From the NCBI RefSeq assembly GCF_947242115.1, contig NC_074719.1:45136884-45200883 (forward strand): a stretch of 64,000 bases of DNA, given 5' to 3'. Origin of the DNA: Biomphalaria glabrata (taxonomy: Eukaryota; Mollusca; Gastropoda; Planorbidae). The notes under the pieces are model-generated. The model ran no database searches, was not told the origin of the DNA, and saw nothing but the letters and a program-made list of their open reading frames with translations. Shown one piece after another: positions 59,101-64,000 of the stretch. Numbering within the stretch: the first letter of the stretch is position 1; each line of letters starts with the position of its first letter. A program made the position numbers and the translations under genes.

Positions 59101-62100
59101 TAAAGACAACACAACTTGTTCCCTGATTTCCCATATAAAGACAGCACAACTTTTCCCCTGATTTCCCATATACAGACAACATAACTTGTTCCCTGATTTC
59201 CCATATAAAGACAACACAACTTGTTCCTTGATTTCCCATATAAAGACAACACAGAAACTTTTTTCCCTGATTCCCAACATGTCCTTATAAGACATAGGAC
59301 ATGAAAAGAGAAGCAGCTTAGAGATATTGCATACAAAAAAATAAAACCAAATTTCACATTATTTAACAAATTCCTTTGTTGACACTGTTAAGAGTTGTCT
59401 CCCTTTAAACAACTCTGTGTGTAATCACCGAATGAACTCTTTATATTGTGTGTGTTTTATTTATGTAAATGTTTCTGTTGTGTTGTCTTTATATGAGAAA
59501 AGAGTCCTTGTAATCACAAGAAATTTCCATAAGGATCAATAAAGCAGTCTTAGTCTTAGTCTTCATTGGTACCAGAGAATGACTTTAGGCCTTTGAATCA
59601 CGCTCATAATAATGATATGTCGAGCCAAGATTTATGCTAGACATTCTGTGTTCCAGGTGCTGACCATACTTGATAACGTTGTGACACAAATCGAGCCAAT
59701 GATTCATCTAGCTGGCATCTCTACGGCTACATTTGTTGGTAAGCTTGGAGCTTTGGTGGAGCTGTTTGGCCTACCGGCTGTGTTTAAACTCTTTGTTTAA
59801 CTTCTCACTCATTTGTCCCGGTAGATAGAGTGACCTAATCAACCATTTTACTCATTTAAAGACCTGTCTTTTGGTTTAGCATTTAGAATTTATGTGATAA
59901 TTTATGCTATGTTTTAAAGTTTAAAAAAAAAAACCAACTATTTGAGATTTAAAACAAAATGTTTTTATTCTACCACAAAACAAAAAAAAAAGACTTTTGT
60001 GTTTGATTCTGAAGCGTGAGGATGAGTACAGCATTTCACATTACTATGCAGACCCAGTTATGACCTGCGTATTTTAACATATTTAATCCAGACAAAGTCG
60101 TTGTCTACAGGGGGTCTATTAAAATTCTCTTTTCCTCATCTGCCTCCATCTTCGGAAAGGTTCTCTGTGTCCCCTGACCTTTATTGGAATTCTCCATTCA
60201 TCTCTTTCACAAGCCATTTGTTGCCAGCTGTTTTCTTCTATTCCAGCAACTGTTTTCTGAGTTGGTGTTTATAATTCTTTTGTGTGTGTGTGTGTGTGGG
60301 TGGGATTGGGGGTACTTCTGTTATACAGCCCTCCTTTAGGCTTAACTAAAAAGATTGCCTTTGGCATACAGTCATGCCAAAAATGGGATAGTTCCGCTAG
60401 GTATCCTGCCAAGTTCAGCTCTCGATCAGTAAATATAATAATAATAATAATATTTTATTGTCCGTATGGAAATTTGTCTTACAATTTGTGCATTACACCA
60501 AACACGTCCATCAGAACTTGGTTCTTTGTAGTCTAGTCTCGCCAGTGTAGGAGTTAAATTTATGTTGTCTTCTGTTGATGGTCACATCATCGTTATTTCA
60601 ATAACTAATTTGATTCCTAATTTTGTTTCTACAAGTTTTTAAATGGATAAGCTGTTTTCTGTCTACAGCTTATGTGGCAAAGTGTTGCCAGTGTAGGAGT
60701 TAAATTTATGTTGTCTTCTGTTGATGTACCTCATGGTCACATCATCGTTATTTCAATAACTAATTTAATTCCCAATTTTGTTTCTACAAGTTTTTAAATG
60801 GATAAGCTGTTTTCTGTCTACAGCTTATGTGGCAAAGTGTTGCATAGGAGATAACTACTTACCCTTGAACATGTTCTCATGTGGACGGCGTTACCAGAAT
60901 AGTGAGTAACAGTTTCAAGATAAGATAATCTCATTGTTTTCATAATTTAAAGAGATGAATAAAAACTTTTGATCTGATTGACCCAATTCTTGTCTTCATC
61001 ATAACCATGCTTAACTGGGAAGACATTTAAAAAGTCAATGAAGTAAACGAACTGATTTCAGTCTTACAACATTCTGACAAGACACTGTAATATTTGTATC
61101 AAACTTATTGTGGCCTTGAGAGAAAGAAGTTGTTCACATAGCTCAGTTACTTGACCTTTGTTACTTGACCTTTATTTTTTTTTTCCACTTTTCTGAGATC
61201 ATTAGTTTGAAATTAAGGGTTACCACTTTTGTTTTCAATACATTCAATTGAAGAAAATTACTTTTTATCCCTAGCACTGTAGCAACATTGTCTTCTGAAT
61301 CTAAATGTTTTATCTTCACAGGCCATCTACCTGGACTCTATGGAGCTAACCAGACAACTCAGGTCAGCTAAATTTTTTTGTAGTATTGCCTTTATCAAAT
61401 CTTTTTTGTATTTGTTAAACAGTAATTTAAAAAAAAAATGAAATGTATTACGTCCCCAAGCTAACAGAATGGGAGGGTGGGGAAGCTGAGTGGTAAAGCA
61501 CTTGGCTTCCAACACGGGGTCCCAAGTTCGCATCCTGGGGAAGACTTGGATTTTTACTTTCGGGACCTTTAGGTCGCCTCTGAGTCCACCCAGCTCGATT
61601 GGGTACTCTGACATTAGTTGGGGAAAAGTAAAGTCTGTTAGTCGTTGTGCTGGCCACATGACACCCTTGTTTACCGTAGGCCACAGTAACAGATGACCTT
61701 TACATCATCTGCACTATAGAAAGCTAGGTCTGGAAGGGGAGCTTTTTTTTCAAATATTTTTGAAAATTCGATCTAACTGCTTTCAATGTTATAAGATTTG
61801 ATTGTTTTCGTTAATAATTAATGAAATGATCAGATAATAAGTTATTTTAAACCATGAAATCAGCAATGTAATAGTATCTCCCTCTATTGTTTATTTTTAA
61901 AGTTTATAAAGTTTCTGAATTTCAGATACTACATCACTTTTGATAAATTTTTTACTATTTAGTTTTTAAATGTTAACTTAAAAGTGATACTTTAAAGGCA
62001 CTTGTTTAACTACAGCAGCTAAGAGTCATGGAGACTTAAAGCACAGGATAGATCAGAATGGAGAGATGTGCTAAAGCAGGCCAGGGGCCACCATGGGCTG

Positions 62101-63262
62101 TTTTGTCAAGGCCCACCATGGTAGTGCCAGGGCCCTCCATGGGCTGTAGTATTAGGGCCCACCATGGTAGTGCCAGGGCCCTCCATGGGCTGTAGTGTTA
62201 GGGCCCACCATGGTAGTGCCAGGGCCCTCCATGGGCTGTACTATTAGGGCCCACCATGGTAGTGTCAGGGCCCTCCATGGGCTGTACTATTAGGGCCCAC
62301 CATGGTAGTGCCAGGGCCCTCCATGGGCTGTACTATTAGGGCCCACCATGGTAGTGCCAGGGCCCTCCATGGGCTGTAGTATTAGGGCCCACCATGGTGG
62401 TGCCAGGGCCCTCCACGGGCTGTAGTATTAGGGCCCACCATGGTGGTGTCAGGGCCCTCCATGGGCTGTAGTATTAGGGCCCACCATGGTGGTGCCAGGG
62501 CCCTCCACGGGCTGCAGTAGGAGGGCCCACCATGGTAGTGCCAGGGGCCACCATGGGCTGTTTTGTCAAGGCCCACCATGGTAGTGCCAGGGCCCTCCAT
62601 GGGCTGTAGTATTAGGGCCCACCATGGTAGTGCCAGGGCCCTCCACGGGCTGTAGTATTAGGGCCCACCATGGTAGTGCCAGGGGCCCTCCATGGGCTGT
62701 AGTATTAGGGCCCACCATGGTAGTGCCAGGGGACCTCCATGGGCTTTAGTGCCAGACGTCTCCATGGGCTGTAGTATTAGGGCCCACCATGGTAGTGCCA
62801 GGGCCCTCCATGGGCTGTAGTATTAGGGCCCACCATGGTAGTGCCAGGGACCCCCATGGGCTATAGCGCCACTGGGATGATGTCTACCTATTTTATTTTT
62901 TGTAACTAATATTGAATATTTTTAATGCCACCATTTTTTTAAAGGCCACATTGTACCGGCACCTAGTTTGGCTACTTTTGTTGCTTATGTTGACTATATA
63001 GGATCTCATTTCTCTTGCTAGCTCACACCAGCCATGCAGGAGTCTGTCTTGAAAAACAGAGTTATTGTTATCCTTTACTCCTGGTATTAGAAATACAAAA
63101 TTGAAAAAATATGTTTGTTGCCAGGAAGTAATGTATTATTTGTTTTGGTTTATTGCAGGTTGGGATTTTCTCATGCCTCTTACAAGAAGATTTAGACAAG
63201 CAGTTTGGCACAAATATTGAATTGATTTGGAATTTTTTAGCCCCATTAGGTTTTCCTATTAG
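45823..63262 (+). CDS. SLIMP: Catalytically degenerate mitochondrial seryl-tRNA synthetase paralogue (SLIMP-like), 3' end beyond window
   Basis: Twelve exons join in phase: 45823-46176, 47023-47130, 47992-48075, 50466-50537, 51992-52037, 52394-52454, 53022-53163, 56005-56040, 59657-59738, 60824-60901, 61322-61362 and 63159-63262. They give 402 codons, and the gene continues past the window. The exon containing the start begins at 45808 after a TTTCCAG acceptor, so a 5' UTR exon lies upstream. Residues 1-60 are basic and hydroxylated, like a mitochondrial targeting peptide. Residues about 85-206 form the SerRS-type helical arm, ending LKLPNDIHPTT. The catalytic core aligns with SARS2, but the TAE serine-binding motif is replaced in LAGISTATFV (319-328). 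The motif 2 YRAE equivalent is YQNS (352-355), losing both the ATP-contacting Arg and the Glu. Family knowledge: SLIMP, first described in insects, is a SerRS paralogue without aminoacylation activity that acts in mitochondria. The orthology call is from memory of the family. Confidence 0.85.
46620..46885 (-). repeat. SINE-A copy in SLIMP-like intron 1
   Basis: Minus strand head GACTGAGTGGTTAAGCGC, body CACCCAACTTTACCTGAC, CTGGCCACATGACACCC. Confidence 0.75.
47330..47675 (+). mobile_element. LINE family L 3' end in SLIMP-like intron 2
   Basis: Frame IHKTLYHNLQIQKQSLIKYS to LVEFKSLVNMHD, then ATAAGATAAGATAAG. It lies 150 bp after a poly-T run (47141-47176). Confidence 0.88.
47670..47870 (+). 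repeat. SINE-C fragment
   Basis: TTTGAATCCCCACTC, GCTGAGCCCCTAAAGGCAC, AGATTTGACCAAAGTGCAC, GCGCTATACAAGAGC; directly after the LINE L tail. Confidence 0.75.
48170..48830. repeat. 35-bp minisatellite in SLIMP-like intron 3
   Basis: About 19 units of GGCTCTTACAGTCCAAAA plus TTGTTTCTGTTGTCTAA; very low divergence between units. Confidence 0.95.
50760..51300 (-). repeat. Older SINE-A copy interrupted by a younger SINE-A
   Basis: Tail half at 50760-50806 and body/head at 51091-51300 (GTGGCCAGCACAACGACC; TTTACCACTTAGTCACC) flank the younger copy. Confidence 0.8.
50807..51090 (-). repeat. Young SINE-A with 13-bp target duplication
   Basis: Full-length copy bounded by CATCTGTTTCTAT at 50794-50806 and 51091-51103. 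The duplication lies inside an older SINE-A. Confidence 0.93.
51675..51825 (+). repeat. SINE-B copy in SLIMP-like intron 4
   Basis: GGATGGCTGCCTGGTCATGT, CCTGGGTTTGAAACG and CTCAGGAGGTTTGGACTAG. Confidence 0.75.
53311..53430 (+). repeat. Duplicated block, copy 1
   Basis: CTTTGAATTAATGTCGTCAT to GGCTTGGCTACCTAACACAG; repeated with few changes at 54180-54300. It contains a SINE-C-like head. Confidence 0.85.
53440..54025 (-). mobile_element. LINE family N C-terminal part (RNase H plus zinc motif), SLIMP-like intron 7
   Basis: Minus strand reads IQWIPAYIQLEGNEKADTLA, LIFRLRTRHNRMRQHMHRKL, then CPCGVSPENADHVLQNCSL, and ends FISCIGLVI. RNase H and CxC..H..C pattern of I-like LINEs. Open for about 180 codons, the best preserved N copy here. 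Confidence 0.85.
54026..54680. repeat. 34-bp minisatellite in two blocks around the duplicated segment
   Basis: Units of TTAGACCAAAGTGCACAG plus AGTATGCTGCAGCATG at 54026-54180 and 54400-54665, separated by block copy 2 (54180-54300) and a SINE-C body. The last unit runs into ATGAAAGATGAGCTGTAC, the normal SINE-C end. Confidence 0.93.
54850..55110 (+). mobile_element. LINE family N 3' fragment, plus strand
   Basis: AGAAGTTAAAAGTCGGGACT, CCTTGTGGAGCATCATCAG (CPCG-type motif), GATCTAGAAACCACTGCGC near the end. Confidence 0.75.
55115..55400 (-). mobile_element. RTE-like LINE C-terminus, minus strand
   Basis: Inverse of 26455-26712: minus strand TGGAGGTGGATTGGTCACAC, CTAAAGAATGTGGCATCAC, ending in EALCSMRNA-type codons. 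Confidence 0.8.
55476..55547 (-). tRNA. tRNA-Val-like relic (AAC), probable pseudogene
   Basis: 72 nt on the minus strand. B-box GGTTCAAACCC, A-box-like TAGCCTGGTTGA and an anticodon loop CTAACAA with a weak 5-bp stem give AAC. Acceptor ends GGCT/AGCC pair but 2 of 7 pairs fail, and the D stem is poor. More likely a decayed tRNA or SINE head than a working gene. Confidence 0.35.
55629..55899 (-). repeat. Young SINE-A with 14-bp target duplication, SLIMP-like intron 7
   Basis: Full-length copy flanked by TAATTTCTATAAAG at 55615-55628 and 55900-55913. Confidence 0.93.
56630..59275. repeat. 2.6-kb minisatellite, 35-bp unit, SLIMP-like intron 8
   Basis: About 75 units of CTTGTTCCCTGATTTCCC plus ATATAAAGACAACACAA. 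Blocks with CCTAATTAAAGAAC variants recur near 56762, 57513 and 58504, showing block-wise amplification. Minus-strand frames of up to 300 codons arise only because the unit has no stop in any phase. Confidence 0.97.
59370..59575 (+). mobile_element. LINE-type 3' tail beside the 35-bp array
   Basis: Contains CCTTGTAATCACAAGAAATT, AATAAAG and a GTCTTAGTCTTAGTCTTC microsatellite tail, as at the 3' end of many LINEs. Its segment 59478-59500 matches the array unit in inverted orientation. Confidence 0.6.
60000..60260 (+). repeat. Repeat family X, copy 3
   Basis: GAAGCGTGAGGATGAGTACAG, TTTCACATTACTATG and TGACCTGCGTATTTT match the other two X copies. Confidence 0.55.
60541..60842. repeat. Tandem duplication that includes the exon 10 splice acceptor
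   Basis: 60541-60686 and 60687-60842 are near identical (a 9-bp indel aside). Both end in the acceptor TGTCTACAG and the first 20 nt of SLIMP-like exon 10. Confidence 0.92.
61470..61735 (+). repeat. SINE-A copy in SLIMP-like intron 11
   Basis: Head GGGGAAGCTGAGTGGTAAAG, CCCAAGTTCGCATCCTGG, body GAGTCCACCCAGCTCGATTG, tail CTGCACTATAGAAAGC. Confidence 0.85.
62010..62885 (-). mobile_element. Element E copy with its terminal part expanded into a ~46-bp minisatellite
   Basis: Read on the minus strand, it opens CATCCCAGTGGCGCTATAGC (62885), passes through about 16 units of AGCCCATGGAGGGCCCTGGC and ACTACCATGGTGGGCCCTAA, then closes with GGCCTGCTTTAGCACATC and CTGTGCTTTAAGTCTCC (62030), the same order as the simple copy at 8524-8700. 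It lies in SLIMP-like intron 11. The open frame at 62382-62600 is repeat-derived. Confidence 0.85.
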
Positions 63263-64000
63263 GTAAATGCAATAGTTTTAGTATTTTATTCTTTTTATAG
63301 ATAAGCTTAACCCTATTAAATAAGATAATAATATAGGAAACTGATATTTGTTCTCAGATCAAAACAGAATACTTTTGTGAGTTTTATATTTTGTATAATT
63401 TTCTAGAAGAAATGGGGACAAAAAAATCAAATAGTTCTACTTTACCTTGAACTTTACCTTCCCCCCCCCCCCCCCCAAAAAAAAAAAAGGGAATATTAAA
63501 ATTTAACTGAAAATTTTCTGATCTATGCAGCTCTAGCTTTACCTAGCACAGGGGTTCTCAACCTGTGGGTCGTGACCCCCTTGGGGGTCGATTGACTTTT
63601 TGCCAGGGGTCGCCTAAGATCATCGAATATTTGAATTGTTATTGTCTACTCTTCTATTGCTGTATGTATGTGGAGGGGGGGTCGTGGCAGAGTGGGGGAT
63701 TGTAAAAAGGGGTTGCCGAACTTGAAAGGTTGAGAATCGCTGATCTAGCATTATGTCAAATACAAATATGATGTCAGATCGAAATTAACTTAACTGGAGT
63801 CTTCCATTGTGAAGAAATATGCAACCAAGCCTCCGCATGCCACCCTAAACTAGGCAATGGAAGCACATCAAGTGATAGACAAGTTCAATTCTTCTCCTCA
63901 TATGAACAGCCTCCGTTGCAGTGTCTTGTAGAATACTTTCGGCGAAGACGTTTTTGTCTTCAGTTGAAGATAAAAATCTGCAAAACATTGGGGAAAACAA
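63263..64000 (+). other. Intron of the SLIMP-like gene running off the window
   Basis: After the donor at 63263 no further exon with SerRS similarity is visible. It contains a C/A homopolymer run near 63461-63488 and a hAT MITE. Confidence 0.6.
63541..63750 (-). mobile_element. Non-autonomous hAT element, 194 bp
   Basis: 63549-63742, ends CAGGGGTTCTCAACC and GGTTGAGAATCGCTG, flanked by ACCTAGCA and ATCTAGCA (7 of 8). Same family as 22735-22938, opposite orientation. Confidence 0.9.

Noticed and set aside
56763-59369. Minus-strand open frames of 130-300 codons in the 35-bp array
   Set aside because: They overlap in all frames and repeat one 35-residue cycle; a product of the satellite, with no start context or splice logic.
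62382-62600. Open frame rich in Gly/Pro/Trp on the minus strand
   Set aside because: Translation of the 46-bp minisatellite.
1-64000. CRISPR-like array from the regularly spaced repeats
   Set aside because: The arrays are head-to-tail satellites without unique spacers, in a spliced animal genome.
1-64000. LTR retroelement or virus-derived copy
   Set aside because: No paired LTRs, protease/integrase motifs or capsid-like frames seen; all reverse transcriptase pieces are LINE type.

Overview
The window is an AT-rich, intron-rich animal nuclear DNA segment packed with transposon fragments. The conserved proteins (SURF6, peroxiredoxin 6, a degenerate mitochondrial seryl-tRNA synthetase), the several tRNA-headed SINE families and the AGATCTAG-type low-complexity tracts suggest a mollusc. 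A freshwater heterobranch (pulmonate) snail is my best guess; the species assignment is inference, not proof.

Four host genes can be built exon by exon with consistent splice phases. (1) SURF6, minus strand, 12224 to 5504: five coding exons, 372 aa, a nucleolar ribosome-biogenesis protein. (2) PRDX6, plus strand, 24028 to 30718: four exons, 220 aa, a 1-Cys peroxiredoxin. (3) A large minus-strand gene, 42215 to 32187: six coding exons, 1501 aa, with an N-terminal C3HC4 RING finger and two AT-hook-like motifs. I cannot name an orthologue, and it is the most interesting protein here. (4) A plus-strand gene from 45823 to beyond 63262: twelve exons seen, 402 codons, cut by the window end. It is a mitochondrial seryl-tRNA synthetase relative whose active-site motifs are degraded, best explained as SLIMP. 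PRDX6 and the RING gene are tail to tail; the RING gene and the SLIMP-like gene are head to head across a 3 kb CTAG/AGATCT-rich spacer.

Region by region: 1-5.3 kb holds repeats only (a TTAA-type MITE, LINE 3' ends). 5.3-12.2 kb is SURF6 with LINE, SINE and nested insertions in its introns. 12.4-24 kb is a transposon graveyard, including two adjacent non-autonomous hAT elements with 8-bp target duplications. 24-31 kb is PRDX6. 32-43 kb is the RING/AT-hook gene, with a higher-order ~56-bp minisatellite and a 27-30-bp AT-rich array in its first coding intron. 45.8-64 kb is the SLIMP-like gene. Its introns hold four large minisatellites (35, 34, 35 and about 46 bp units), nested SINEs with clear target duplications, and a duplicated splice acceptor.

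The strongest non-genic theme is that several minisatellites can be traced to the transposon sequence that seeded them. The SINE-C tail gave the 34-bp array. The SINE-B tail gave a short array near 19.5 kb. An unnamed 8.5-kb-type element gave the 46-bp array. A LINE-like 3' tail gave, in inverted orientation, the 2.6-kb 35-bp array. That last array creates open reading frames of up to 300 codons in all minus frames, which should not be annotated as genes.
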